DNA of 64,000 nt, taken from NCBI RefSeq assembly GCF_021726515.1, contig NZ_JAKKCJ010000001.1, positions 744,001-808,000 of the forward strand. Direction: 5' to 3'. The DNA comes from Vibrio sp. CK2-1. GTDB taxonomy: Bacteria > Pseudomonadota > Gammaproteobacteria > Enterobacterales > Vibrionaceae. The first letter of the stretch is position 1, and every line of letters starts with the position of its first letter. Shown here piece by piece: positions 55,941 through 64,000 of the stretch. A model generated the notes under the pieces. It made no database searches, was not told the origin of the DNA, and was given only the letters and a program-made list of their open reading frames with translations. The position numbers and the translations under genes were made by a program.

Positions 55941-56219
55941 ATGAACAATAAAACTAGCCCATTTAATCCTTTTGATTACATGGAAACACAAGAAGAAATT
56001 AATGACTTCTTACGTGAATGCCTTGAAGATGATGATCCGGCAGTATTTGTTTCAGCACTTGGTCACCTTGTCAAAAAACATGGTATGGCTGATGTAGCCG
56101 AGGTAACAGGATTAAGCCGTGAAAGTTTATACAAAACATTCAATGGTAAAACTCAGCCTAAATGGAATACGATTTATAAAGTGACTCATGCTATAGGATT
56201 GAACTTAGCAGTAGCCTAG
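55941..56219 (+). CDS. HigA-like helix-turn-helix antitoxin
   Basis: The 92-residue protein has a Cro/CI-type HTH at about 50-85 (GMADVAEVTGLSRESLYKTFNGKTQPKWNTIYKV), the hallmark of TIGR02684 antitoxins. An acidic N-terminal region (MNNKTSPFNPFDYMETQEEINDFLRECLEDDDPAV) probably wraps the toxin. It follows the toxin gene directly and should neutralise it and repress the operon. Confidence 0.92.
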   Translation: MNNKTSPFNPFDYMETQEEINDFLRECLEDDDPAVFVSALGHLVKKHGMADVAEVTGLSRESLYKTFNGKTQPKWNTIYKVTHAIGLNLAVA

Positions 56220-56251
56220 CCCTAACATGGTAGACAACTAGTACTTCGGAC

Positions 56252-56285
56252 AGCCTCATCTAACTGGTGGGGCTTTTTGTTTTTT
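56252..56285 (+). terminator. Intrinsic terminator of the toxin-antitoxin operon
   Basis: The AGCCTCA...TGGGGCT stem is followed by TTTTTGTTTTTT. Confidence 0.75.
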
Positions 56286-56304
56286 ATAATTCAAAAAACC
56301 AAAC

Positions 56305-56676
56305 TTAATTATTACTAAACCCCCGATACTGCCTCTGAAAATAACTTTCCAACTCAACCGCTTCACTTAAATCAATATGGTTGTCTTTTAACGCTAACAT
56401 CAAAACATGGTCGTAATGTTGTGCGGTGGTGCAGTAGGAGACATTGCGATCTGCGCCGTTATTCAGGGCTTGTTGGCAGGCTTGATTAAATAGGTATTGG
56501 TGCTGTTTGAGTGGGGTGATGGCTTTGCGTTGTGTGGCGCTATCATCAATTTTCCAGACTACCCCAAGAGTGAGAATGGCAGTTAACAACAAGAATAAAT
56601 AACGTTCACTCCGGCTGAGAGTGAACGTGGATTTTGGTTTATTGTGATGCGGTTTATTGGGCAAAAACGTGGCCAT
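56305..56676 (-). CDS. Single-pass membrane protein, unknown function
   Basis: The 123-residue protein has a basic N-terminus, one transmembrane helix (about 26-43, YLFLLLTAILTLGVVWKI) and a polar C-terminal part with two cysteines (NQACQQAL, SYCTTAQ) that would lie in the periplasm. No family is recognised. The ATG follows AGGAT. It is downstream of malT on the same strand with 67 bp between. Confidence 0.65.
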   Translation of the reverse strand: MATFLPNKPHHNKPKSTFTLSRSERYLFLLLTAILTLGVVWKIDDSATQRKAITPLKQHQYLFNQACQQALNNGADRNVSYCTTAQHYDHVLMLALKDNHIDLSEAVELESYFQRQYRGFSNN

Positions 56677-56743
56677 GAGATCATCCTTAATCAGGTGGCT
56701 TCGTACTTTGGGTATATATCTTTATAGCACGAGGTAGCGTTTA

Positions 56744-59464
56744 TTAACGGGCCGTAAACCCCATTAATTGAATTAAGTGCTCAGCCGTTTTGATTGCGTG
56801 TTGTCGGTTATCTAATCCCATTTTTTGGTACAGATTACGAATGTGCGTTTTGATCGTCGTTGGTGCCACATCAAACTCGGCAGCGATTTGATCGTTACTT
56901 AACCCAGCATAAATTAAGCCTAGCACTTGCCATTCACGTTGAGTCAGTGGGCTAGTACGAATGAGCTCTGGTAAGTCTGGCAGCGTTAGCAGTTTTTGCA
57001 CAAATTCTTCATCAAAATGTACTGCGCGAACACGTTCTTTATTGGTCATTAATTGCAGTAAGTTTTGCGCTCGGTGTAGTTCAAGTTCAGCAAGTTTCTT
57101 CTCGTTCACTAATGATTTAATCAATGGCGATACCGTCTCAGCATTGCATAAGAAGTTACCTATCATGCCGGTGCTATTGGTGAGTGATAACGCTTCGTGA
57201 ATACATTGCTGCGCTTTTTGTTGCTGATTTTGTTTCTCTGCCAGTACTGCTTCAAGTACTAGGTTACGGTTTTTATCGGCAACCAGTTTCAGCTTTGAGG
57301 TCTGTGTTTGTAGATGCGTCAGAATATTTTCCGCACGATCTAAATCACCGACTAACAAGGCAGCACGGGCAATGTTGCGCCATTGTAATTGTTGAAAGTG
57401 ATTAACCGCTGAGCGAGGTTCTTCGCATTCATTTAACCATTGTTCAATGGCTGGCTGATTATGAGTAGCTTGCCAATAGAGTAGGTTGGAAAGATCGGCA
57501 TTGGCGCGCCAATCAATGTGATATCGGTTATTGGCTTTAAGTTGATTACAAGTTTCTAAATAGCGAGCCGCTTTATCTAATTCACCGCGAGAAATGGCGA
57601 TTCGCGCTAACATTGAATAGCAATGCAAGGATTTTGAATCTTCAAACGGTGCCATGATTTCTAAGCCTAGGTGAGCACATTGCTCGGCTTCATCTAAGCG
57701 ATTCCAACACCATAAAATTTGCGCTTTAATACGTAGCATAAACTCATGCAAAGGCAGCTGGTGCAGGTGTTGCTCTTTAATCAGTTGTTCGGCTTTATTG
57801 AGTAATTCAAATGCTGCTTGACCATAACCGCGCGCCAGTTGAATTTCACTTTGTTGCAAAATTGCCCATAACGCTTGGTGGAATACGCCATCTTCTCGCG
57901 CCATCACTTCGGTTTTTTGCATGGTTTCAAAGGCTTTATCAAGCTCACCGATTACATGGTACACCTCGCCAATCACCGAAGTGGCGACAATGCGACTACG
58001 GAAACTCGAATGAGGAAGTTGTTGCAAGGCAAACTCGGCGGTTTCTAAAGCGAGCGCAGGGTTATCTTGGTTGATGGCAACTTGAGCTGAAAGTGCTTTG
58101 AATTCACCAATCTGAGCATCGCTTAATTCGATATTATGCGCAGCCATCTTATCTTCAGCTTCAATGATTAAATCAAGTACTTGGTTGTAACGATGCTGAC
58201 TTTGCGCCAACCAAGCACGCAATAAACACAAGCGTGGTGAGGCAAAGAGTACTTCATCGCTTAAATTGTTAATGGCCGATTCCACTACCTGTAGCTCGCC
58301 GTGGTTGAACATATCCCAACCATGATCCGACAAGATTTGGCTCACCAGTATTTCATCTCCACTTTTTTGAGCATGAATTAAGGCAGCTTGTGGTCTTTGC
58401 TGTTTAAGCCAGGCTTTGGCGGCGTTGTAGTGCAGTTGACTACGTTGCCCCGGAATTTGGGTGTAACGCTGGTGGCGTAAAAACTCAGCAAATAAATTGT
58501 GGAAACGGAACCAGTTATCCGCCCCTTCCATTGGGTGAAGAAACAGCCCAAAGCGGTTGAGAGAATCTAGCATTGCCAGCGCATCATCTCTGCCGGTTAG
58601 CTCGGTAATCAGTTCTGCGTTGAACATATCCAGTACCGAACATTGCAATAAGAAAGTTTGCAGTTCTGGGGTTAATTGATCAAACACTTCTTCAGCGAGG
58701 TAGTCCCAAATATGATCTTGATTGAAATTGGCAATCGAGACCGCGGAATTTTCTAACGTGCCGGGAAATTGCTGAGCATGTAGCGCAATCAACTGTAATG
58801 CCGATGCCCAACCTTCAACTTGAGTACGGATGGTTTCTAATATATCGGCTTGATAGCGGTTATCCGTAATGCGTTTATGGAAGAAGCGTTCGGTTTCTTC
58901 TTTATCAAAGGCCAGCAGAGCATTATCCACTTCGATTAATAAATCACGCACTCGTAAGTTAGCGGTGTTGAGCGGTGGATGAGTTCGGCTGGTTACCACT
59001 AAGGTAATGTTGTCGGACATGTGTTTTAAGAAAAAGCGCAGCCCTTCGTGGATTTCATCGTTAGTAATTAAATGATAATCATCGAGTACTAGGTAGGTTT
59101 GTGTGTCGTTAAATCCAAACTCGGCAAATAGTTCGCTAAATAAACTGGTTAAGCTGGCAAATTGACGACGTTCTGCCAGTGCTTGAGTATTTGGGCAGGC
59201 ATCATTAGTGGCTTTATTGAAGGCTTGTAGAAAGTAGTTAGCAAAGCGAAAGGCATCATTATCACTTTCATCAATGTTGAACCAACCTAGGTTTGAATGA
59301 TTGTTCAACCATTGTGCAGCCATAGTGGTTTTACCGTAACCGGCGGGGGAACGAAACAACACCAACTTATAGAAAGGCGCATGGGCTAAAGCTTCAAGTA
59401 GGCGAGAGCGCAAAATGGCGTTGTGTAGTCGGGCTGGTCGATTGAGTTTGGAAGGTATCCACAT
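56744..59464 (-). CDS. malT: Maltose regulon activator MalT
   Basis: The 906-residue STAND-type activator has an N-terminal nucleotide-binding domain (Walker [10 protein letters not shown] about 40-48; LVLDDYH Walker B about 125), a winged-helix and superhelical TPR-like sensor region (about 340-790) and a C-terminal LuxR-type HTH (about 840-895; [24 protein letters not shown]). It binds maltotriose and ATP and activates mal promoters. It is divergent from malQ across a region with MalT boxes, and candidate operators exist at malK/malE and lamB in this window. Confidence 0.95.
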   Translation of the reverse strand: MWIPSKLNRPARLHNAILRSRLLEALAHAPFYKLVLFRSPAGYGKTTMAAQWLNNHSNLGWFNIDESDNDAFRFANYFLQAFNKATNDACPNTQALAERRQFASLTSLFSELFAEFGFNDTQTYLVLDDYHLITNDEIHEGLRFFLKHMSDNITLVVTSRTHPPLNTANLRVRDLLIEVDNALLAFDKEETERFFHKRITDNRYQADILETIRTQVEGWASALQLIALHAQQFPGTLENSAVSIANFNQDHIWDYLAEEVFDQLTPELQTFLLQCSVLDMFNAELITELTGRDDALAMLDSLNRFGLFLHPMEGADNWFRFHNLFAEFLRHQRYTQIPGQRSQLHYNAAKAWLKQQRPQAALIHAQKSGDEILVSQILSDHGWDMFNHGELQVVESAINNLSDEVLFASPRLCLLRAWLAQSQHRYNQVLDLIIEAEDKMAAHNIELSDAQIGEFKALSAQVAINQDNPALALETAEFALQQLPHSSFRSRIVATSVIGEVYHVIGELDKAFETMQKTEVMAREDGVFHQALWAILQQSEIQLARGYGQAAFELLNKAEQLIKEQHLHQLPLHEFMLRIKAQILWCWNRLDEAEQCAHLGLEIMAPFEDSKSLHCYSMLARIAISRGELDKAARYLETCNQLKANNRYHIDWRANADLSNLLYWQATHNQPAIEQWLNECEEPRSAVNHFQQLQWRNIARAALLVGDLDRAENILTHLQTQTSKLKLVADKNRNLVLEAVLAEKQNQQQKAQQCIHEALSLTNSTGMIGNFLCNAETVSPLIKSLVNEKKLAELELHRAQNLLQLMTNKERVRAVHFDEEFVQKLLTLPDLPELIRTSPLTQREWQVLGLIYAGLSNDQIAAEFDVAPTTIKTHIRNLYQKMGLDNRQHAIKTAEHLIQLMGFTAR

Positions 59465-59598
59465 AGCAGCGATGATTCTCTGAGAAATAGTCTTAAAATA
59501 GGTAAGTTTTTTTGTTATCTAGCTCATGTTTTTATCAATTTTAATTTTAGTTATAAGCCGATATTTCGCTTTAACATACCATGCGATCGGCAAGATGA

Positions 59599-59614
59599 TG
59601 TGATCTGACTCAGG
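59599..59614. promoter_or_regulatory. CRP-like site between malT and malQ
   Basis: TGTGATCTGACTCAGG has a perfect left half (TGTGA) and a partial right half (TCA). It is a plausible cAMP-CRP site for malT, which is catabolite-controlled in E. coli. Confidence 0.4.
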
Positions 59615-59680
59615 TTTATCTTGTAAATCCTGCTATAGATCTCATTTTGTTCGAACTTTCTTTCAGCTACGCCCTAACTC

Positions 59681-59714
59681 TCATCCCTCTACGCCGTTAA
59701 AAGGGAGGATGTGA
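59681..59714 (+). promoter_or_regulatory. malQ MalT boxes
   Basis: A distal element (minus strand CGTAGAGGGATGAG, 59680-59693) and a proximal GGGAGGATGTGAC (59703-59715) lie about 125 bp before malQ. They mirror the arrangement in front of lamB and malE. The remaining intergenic sequence shows nothing further. Confidence 0.62.
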
Positions 59715-59838
59715 CACTTTATGTTAATCGGCAATATTGAATGTAACGAAAATGAACACGACTCCTCGAAGTTCTTTATGTTTTGAAAGTAAAGATTTCG
59801 ACGACAGATGTTTCTAAGAAGAAGTTATGGAGCATTCG

Positions 59839-62028
59839 ATGCAAGACTTAAATTCAGCGCAATCTCATTCAGTATTAAAACAAGTAGCCACTCAAGAAGG
59901 CATTGTTGACCGTTATATCAGCGCGTGGGGCGATGAAGCCTATGTGAGCGAACAAACCATCGAAGAACTACTGCAAGCACTTGGTTATGACACGGCAGAT
60001 CAATCCACTTTATTAGAGCAAGCCGAGCAACGTCATAAGGTCGATGTACTGCCAAGCGTGAAAGTGGTGCATGCTGGCAAAGAAGTGCTGGTTGAATTAC
60101 ATATCAATGCTTCAGCAAGGCTGAGTGAGTTTTCTTGGTTAGTCGAAACCGAACAAGGCGAGCGTTTTGAAGGCTATTTAGAATCTCAAATTGTTGAAGA
60201 TCATCGCGCTGAAAAAGGTTACTTAGTCTTTTCATTATCGAACCAGTTGCCGCTTGGTTATCACCAGTTATCACTCTTCCGTAAACGTCGTAATAAGCCG
60301 TTTGTGATGTCGTTGATTGTGACACCTCAATCTTGCTTTAAGCAGCCAGAGTTGGTTGAAGGCAAGCGTTTATGGGGCCCAAGTATTCAGCTTTATTCAG
60401 TGACTTCAAAAACCAATTGGGGGATTGGCGACTTTTCTGATCTTAAATACTTAGTGGAAAAAATTGCTGAAGGCGGTGGCGATTTTGTTGGTTTGAATCC
60501 AATACATTCTCTATTTCCAGCTAACCCAGAAGGCGCGAGCCCATATAGCCCGTCGTCACGTCGCTGGTTGAATGTGATGTACATTGATGTGGAAGCAGTG
60601 CCTGAATTTTCGAACAGTGAAAAAGCGCAGGCGATGGTAGCAGAGACTGCATTCCAACAGCGTTTATCTGATAACCGCGCGAAAGAGTGGGTCGACTATA
60701 CTGAAGTTTCAGCGCTCAAAATGGCAATCTTGCCGGAACTATTTTCAACCTTTATTGACCAAGAAGTTAATAAGGAAACAAAACGCGCTCAAGATTTTGC
60801 TAATTTTGTTGAACTAGGTGGCGAGAGTTTACTTCATCAAGCGGCTTTTGATGCATTACATGCCGATTTAAAAGCGCAAGATGATTCGGTTTGGGGCTGG
60901 CCAGTGTTTGATGAAAGCCTTCAGCATTTCGACTACCCAGAAGTGCAAAGCTACATCAAAAATAATCAGTCAAAAGTGCAGTTGTTTATGTACTTGCAAT
61001 GGCTTGCCGATGAGCAGCTTACCCAAGTGCAACAGTTAGCAGAACAAAAGGACATGGCGTTAGGGTTGTATCGCGATTTGGCCGTCGGCGTGTGCGACTC
61101 GGGAGCGGAGACTTGGGCAGACCATGGTGCCCTTTGCCAAGATGTGAGCATTGGCGCGCCGCCTGATATCTTCGGACCACTAGGGCAGAACTGGGGCTTG
61201 CCGCCGTTAAACCCGTATCAGCTTAAAGCGTTAGCTTATCAACCCTTTATCGATTTGCTGCGAGCTAACATGCGTAACTGTGGCGCACTACGTATCGATC
61301 ACGTTTTAGGTTTATTGCGTTTGTGGTGGATCCCAAAAGGTAAAACTGCCAAAGATGGCGCGTATATCTACTACCCGGTTGATGATTTAATGTCGATATT
61401 GGCACTGGAAAGTCATCGTCATCAATGTGCAGTGATTGGTGAAGATTTAGGGACGGTTCCTGAAGAGATTGTTGAAAAACTCAATGATGCGGGTATCCAT
61501 TCTTACAAAGTATTCTTTTTTGAAACTGAGCAAGATGGGCAATATATCGCACCGGATCAGTATAAACAGCAATCGATGACCGCTTTATGTACCCATGATA
61601 TGCCGACACTACGAGGCTTTTGGAATAGTGCAGATTTAACCCTAGGTCGTGAGATTGGTTTGTACCCAGATGAAGACCAATTAAATGTGTTGTTCGAAGA
61701 TAGAAAGTCACGTAGACGACATATTATTGAAACATTAGAACAACATAATCATCTTCCTGAACTAGCACGAGATCATGATGGTGAAGTAGCGATTAACCAA
61801 GCGTTAAGTGAAGCAATGCAAGTTCACATGGCAACCGGAAGTAGCGCTTTACTCAGTTTGCAGCTAGAAGATTGGTTAGAAATGGATACACCAGTAAATA
61901 TTCCAGGAACAATGGATGAATATCCGAACTGGAGACGAAAATTGGTGTCTACATTAGAAGACATGTTTGCAAGAGACGATATCTTGCAACTTGAAGCGAA
62001 ATTAACCCAAGCACGTCGTGGTAATTAA
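59839..62028 (+). CDS. malQ: 4-alpha-glucanotransferase (amylomaltase) MalQ
   Basis: The 729-residue GH77 enzyme transfers maltosyl units between maltodextrins, releasing glucose. It has an N-terminal extension typical of proteobacterial MalQ and then the catalytic barrel: SRRWLNVMYID, the nucleophile region LRIDHVLGLLRLWW, acid/base GEDLGTVPEEI, and THDMPTLRGFW with the third carboxylate. The ATG at 59839 has GGAG 6 nt upstream; ATG 59827 (AAGAAG upstream) is the alternative. It is not followed by glgB or glgX here. Confidence 0.95.
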   Translation: MQDLNSAQSHSVLKQVATQEGIVDRYISAWGDEAYVSEQTIEELLQALGYDTADQSTLLEQAEQRHKVDVLPSVKVVHAGKEVLVELHINASARLSEFSWLVETEQGERFEGYLESQIVEDHRAEKGYLVFSLSNQLPLGYHQLSLFRKRRNKPFVMSLIVTPQSCFKQPELVEGKRLWGPSIQLYSVTSKTNWGIGDFSDLKYLVEKIAEGGGDFVGLNPIHSLFPANPEGASPYSPSSRRWLNVMYIDVEAVPEFSNSEKAQAMVAETAFQQRLSDNRAKEWVDYTEVSALKMAILPELFSTFIDQEVNKETKRAQDFANFVELGGESLLHQAAFDALHADLKAQDDSVWGWPVFDESLQHFDYPEVQSYIKNNQSKVQLFMYLQWLADEQLTQVQQLAEQKDMALGLYRDLAVGVCDSGAETWADHGALCQDVSIGAPPDIFGPLGQNWGLPPLNPYQLKALAYQPFIDLLRANMRNCGALRIDHVLGLLRLWWIPKGKTAKDGAYIYYPVDDLMSILALESHRHQCAVIGEDLGTVPEEIVEKLNDAGIHSYKVFFFETEQDGQYIAPDQYKQQSMTALCTHDMPTLRGFWNSADLTLGREIGLYPDEDQLNVLFEDRKSRRRHIIETLEQHNHLPELARDHDGEVAINQALSEAMQVHMATGSSALLSLQLEDWLEMDTPVNIPGTMDEYPNWRRKLVSTLEDMFARDDILQLEAKLTQARRGN

Positions 62029-62070
62029 TACGACTTAAGACGGCTTGGTCACAGATTCATTGTATAGGTC

Positions 62071-62188
62071 GCACCGTTTGGTGCACTAGTACTCCTTCTT
62101 TCAACTCCTTGTAATAAGGGAAAGAGTTGTATTAATCCTACCTACCCGAGCAACATTTCCCGGCCAGGAAATATGCTCGGTTTTTTTT
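62071..62188 (+). ncRNA. Candidate 3'-UTR-derived small RNA downstream of malQ
   Basis: Three stems follow malQ without an ORF: GCACC-gttt-GGTGC (62071-62084), a CAACTCCTT...AAGGG...GAGTTG hairpin (62102-62129), and a terminator CCGAGCA...TGCTCGG (62146-62180) with eight T. A stem series ending in a long U tail resembles Hfq-bound sRNAs. No promoter is evident, so processing from malQ mRNA is the more likely source. Confidence 0.3.
62145..62188 (+). terminator. Intrinsic terminator of malQ
   Basis: The CCGAGCA...TGCTCGG outer stem contains an ATTTCC...GGAAAT inner stem and is followed by eight T. Confidence 0.85.
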
Positions 62189-62224
62189 GTCTTAATTTTG
62201 GTGCAGGGTAGAAGTGAAAGAGAC

Positions 62225-62596
62225 TTAGCAATTGGTTTGTTTTAGCAATTTCTCTTCTTTTGAGCCGACTTTATCCGTCCAAGTGAAAGTCATACGTTTG
62301 CATTTAGCGACATGGTTCTTCACTGGGTAGTACTTAAAAATACCCGTCGTTGTGTGTACGCCATTGTTTTCTGTGTCTTTAATGATTTTAAAGCTTGGCG
62401 AGCCATCATCTTCTGCCTCTACACCCGTAGTAATGTTATCAAAAGGATCATCAATCCAACCGTGGGCAAAAGCGATATTATCTGCTGCACGACTTGCACT
62501 TGCTGGTACATCCGTAGCCATTAATTCATCTTTGTGATGGTAAACATATACGCCAGCGCCGATGATAAAAACGAGTCCGAGAAATTTTAGGTTCAT
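62225..62596 (-). CDS. Small membrane-anchored protein, tandem paralogue A
   Basis: The 123-residue protein has an N-terminal membrane anchor or signal (MNLKFLGLVFIIGAGVYVYHH) and a soluble domain. Its end GVHTTTGIFKYYPVKNHVAKCKRMTFTWTDKVGSKEEKLLKQTNC is clearly related to the C-terminal part of the next gene (HITTGEFTYFP...QQCKRITFSW...LLKQEDC). Two cysteines may form a disulfide in the periplasm. No known family is recognised. Confidence 0.65.
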   Translation of the reverse strand: MNLKFLGLVFIIGAGVYVYHHKDELMATDVPASASRAADNIAFAHGWIDDPFDNITTGVEAEDDGSPSFKIIKDTENNGVHTTTGIFKYYPVKNHVAKCKRMTFTWTDKVGSKEEKLLKQTNC

Positions 62597-62654
62597 GATG
62601 AGTAGTTCTTGATGAGAGATTAGATTGCTGAGGATTATAGTGTATTTTGGTAGA

Positions 62655-62686
62655 TAAAAACGAGGCTATGTTGGCCTCGTTTATTT
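62655..62686. terminator. Intrinsic terminator between the paralogues
   Basis: ATAAAAACGAGG-ctatgttgg-CCTCGTTTATTTG lies between paralogue A and paralogue B. The sequence is similar to the terminator beyond paralogue B. Confidence 0.65.
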
Positions 62687-62780
62687 GATCTAGGGTAAGA
62701 AAGTATCAAGTTTACCAAGTAGTGTTCGCTTTTTTGTTCAAACAACCATAGTCAACGAATGTTGTGTTTATTACATACGA

Positions 62781-63137
62781 TTAGGGCTGGCAGTCTTCTT
62801 GCTTGAGTAGTTGATCTTCTGCAGCTCCCTTTTGATGACTCCAACTAAAGGTTATGCGCTTGCATTGTTGTACTGGGCCCATATCAGGAAAGTAGGTGAA
62901 TTCACCAGTTGTGATATGTAAGCCATCAGATTCACTATCACTGATGAGCTTTAAGTTTGGGGCGTTTTGGGGATTGATATCTGAACCTATGGCTATCCAG
63001 CCTTGATCTAATGCAATACCGTACGCAGAGATAAAAGCCGACATCTTAAGGCGTGATTTATTGGCTTCCATTTTGCTATGAACAAAGTAGGCCACCACAA
63101 TGATGATCAAAATTATGCCGAGTCGTTTTTTATTCAT
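62781..63137 (-). CDS. Small membrane-anchored protein, tandem paralogue B
   Basis: The 118-residue protein has an N-terminal hydrophobic helix (RLGIILIIIVVAYFVHS) and a soluble domain sharing with paralogue A the IALDQGWI/IAFAHGWID region, LKLISDSESDGLHITTGEFTYFP, CKRITFSW and the cysteine near the end. Start 63137 is used because the longer frame to 63209 runs through the intergenic terminator. The function is unknown. It was probably produced by tandem duplication with its neighbour. Confidence 0.65.
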   Translation of the reverse strand: MNKKRLGIILIIIVVAYFVHSKMEANKSRLKMSAFISAYGIALDQGWIAIGSDINPQNAPNLKLISDSESDGLHITTGEFTYFPDMGPVQQCKRITFSWSHQKGAAEDQLLKQEDCQP

Positions 63138-63192
63138 GGGAATGTCTGTTTCAGAAGAGAAAATAATAGGTGAATTGTAATGTATTTTGATA

Positions 63193-63227
63193 GAAAAAAA
63201 CGAGATCATGATGACCTCGTTTTTTTG
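63193..63227. terminator. Bidirectional intrinsic terminator
   Basis: AAAAAAACGAG-atcatgatgac-CTCGTTTTTTT serves ppsA (minus strand). Confidence 0.75.
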
Positions 63228-63254
63228 ATTTATAGCATGAAATGATCAGCTAGA

Positions 63255-64000
63255 TTAATTATTTGGCACTTTGGTTCCTAAATGTACCCAAGTTTCTAAA
63301 ACCGTATCTGGGTTTAAAGATACCGAATCGATGCCTTGTTCCATTAACCATTGAGCGAGATCATCGTGATCTGATGGACCTTGGCCGCAAATTCCCACGT
63401 ATTTTCCTGCCTTATTGGCCGCTTTAATCGCCATTGATAACATGGCTTTTACTGCGGCATTTCGCTCATCAAACATGTGAGCGATTTCGCCAGAATCTCT
63501 GTCTAACCCTAGTGTCAATTGGGTCATGTCGTTCGAACCAATGGAAAATCCATCAAAGTATTTTAGGAAGTCTTCCGCTAAAATTGCATTGGATGGAAGC
63601 TCACACATCATGATGACTTTTAAGCCATCTTCACCACGACGTAGATCGAACTTAGCCAGTAAATCAATCACCGAGGCCGCTTCGTTGGTCGTGCGCACAA
63701 ATGGGATCATGATTTCGACGTTCTTGAGTCCCATTTTATTGCGAACTCGTTTAATCGCCTCACATTCCAAAGCAAAGCAGTCTTGGAATTTCGGTGAGAT
63801 ATAACGAGAAGCGCCACGGAAACCAAGCATTGGGTTTTCTTCGGTCGGTTCAAAGTTAATGCCGCCCACTAGGTTACGATATTCATTGGATTTGAAATCG
63901 GACATACGCACAATCACGCGCTTAGGCCAGAATGCGGCGGCGAGGGTAGAAATACCTTCGGTGAGCTTCTCAATGTAAAACTCAACAGGGTTGGCGTAAC
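63255..64000 (-). CDS. ppsA: Phosphoenolpyruvate synthase, 3' part only
   Basis: This is the C-terminal part of PpsA; the frame is open to the window edge, so the gene's 5' end lies beyond 64000. About 248 codons of the usual roughly 790 are visible. Visible motifs are [12 protein letters not shown] (substrate binding), [30 protein letters not shown] and the catalytic CGQGPSD cysteine region near the end. The enzyme makes phosphoenolpyruvate from pyruvate and ATP for gluconeogenesis. It ends at a bidirectional terminator. Confidence 0.95.
   Translation of the reverse strand, partial: YANPVEFYIEKLTEGISTLAAAFWPKRVIVRMSDFKSNEYRNLVGGINFEPTEENPMLGFRGASRYISPKFQDCFALECEAIKRVRNKMGLKNVEIMIPFVRTTNEAASVIDLLAKFDLRRGEDGLKVIMMCELPSNAILAEDFLKYFDGFSIGSNDMTQLTLGLDRDSGEIAHMFDERNAAVKAMLSMAIKAANKAGKYVGICGQGPSDHDDLAQWLMEQGIDSVSLNPDTVLETWVHLGTKVPNN

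Noticed and set aside
1..64000. tRNA, rRNA, insertion sequences, prophage
   Set aside because: No cloverleaf, rRNA segment, transposase or phage structural gene was recognised by reading; a tRNAscan or ISfinder run would be decisive.

Overview
The window looks like chromosomal DNA of a Vibrio-like gammaproteobacterium (Vibrionaceae). The support is an AT-leaning composition, an adenine riboswitch in front of an adenosine/adenine-deaminase-family gene as known from Vibrio vulnificus, Vibrio-type DUF3332 and YgiW proteins, a CsrB-family RNA, and a complete MalT-controlled maltodextrin system. Family names are assigned by recognition of motifs and remembered homologues; no database search was possible. 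Both ends are cut inside genes: ydiJ on the left and ppsA on the right.

Layout. 0-16.6 kb is mostly core: ydiJ (partial), a porin, the peptidoglycan-recycling pair anmK/nagZ (divergent), an adenine riboswitch plus deaminase, a heme-containing cis/trans fatty-acid isomerase, a DUF3332 lipoprotein, guaC, a small gene behind a strong LexA box, a DUF1090 protein, and a DUF5666 lipoprotein divergent from a two-component system. 16.6-26.6 kb is a defence island: a WYL regulator, a five-gene type I-F2 (I-Fv) CRISPR-Cas operon (cas1, cas2-3, cas7fv, cas5fv, cas6f; no cas8f) and a 39-repeat array. 26.7-35 kb holds small periplasmic proteins, a YjiH transporter, an RhlE helicase, a CsrB-type sRNA with about two dozen GGA motifs, and assorted metabolic and membrane genes.

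35-45 kb and 56.7-62 kb form the maltodextrin regulon: an alpha-amylase, lamB, malK, malEFG, malT and malQ. MalT-box-like GGATG elements lie in the lamB, malK/malE and malQ promoter regions. Maltodextrins would enter through LamB, bind MalE, be imported by MalFGK2 and be processed by MalQ and the cytoplasmic amylase, with MalT as activator.

Between the two mal blocks lie an orphan type VI secretion effector module (DUF4123 adaptor, Tle1-like DUF2235 phospholipase, DUF2931 candidate immunity protein), a dkgB/old-yellow-enzyme operon with a divergent LysR, a DUF302-ggt operon and a RelE-HigA-like toxin-antitoxin pair. The right end has two tandem paralogous small proteins and the 3' end of ppsA.

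The main candidates for follow-up are: the I-F2 system with two nearly identical spacers whose differences look like coding drift of one phage gene; a 22-bp near-perfect palindrome in front of the WYL gene; an SOS-box gene of unknown function behind a long leader; an adenine riboswitch with an enlarged L2 loop; and a duplicated 17-bp imperfect palindrome in the malE leader.
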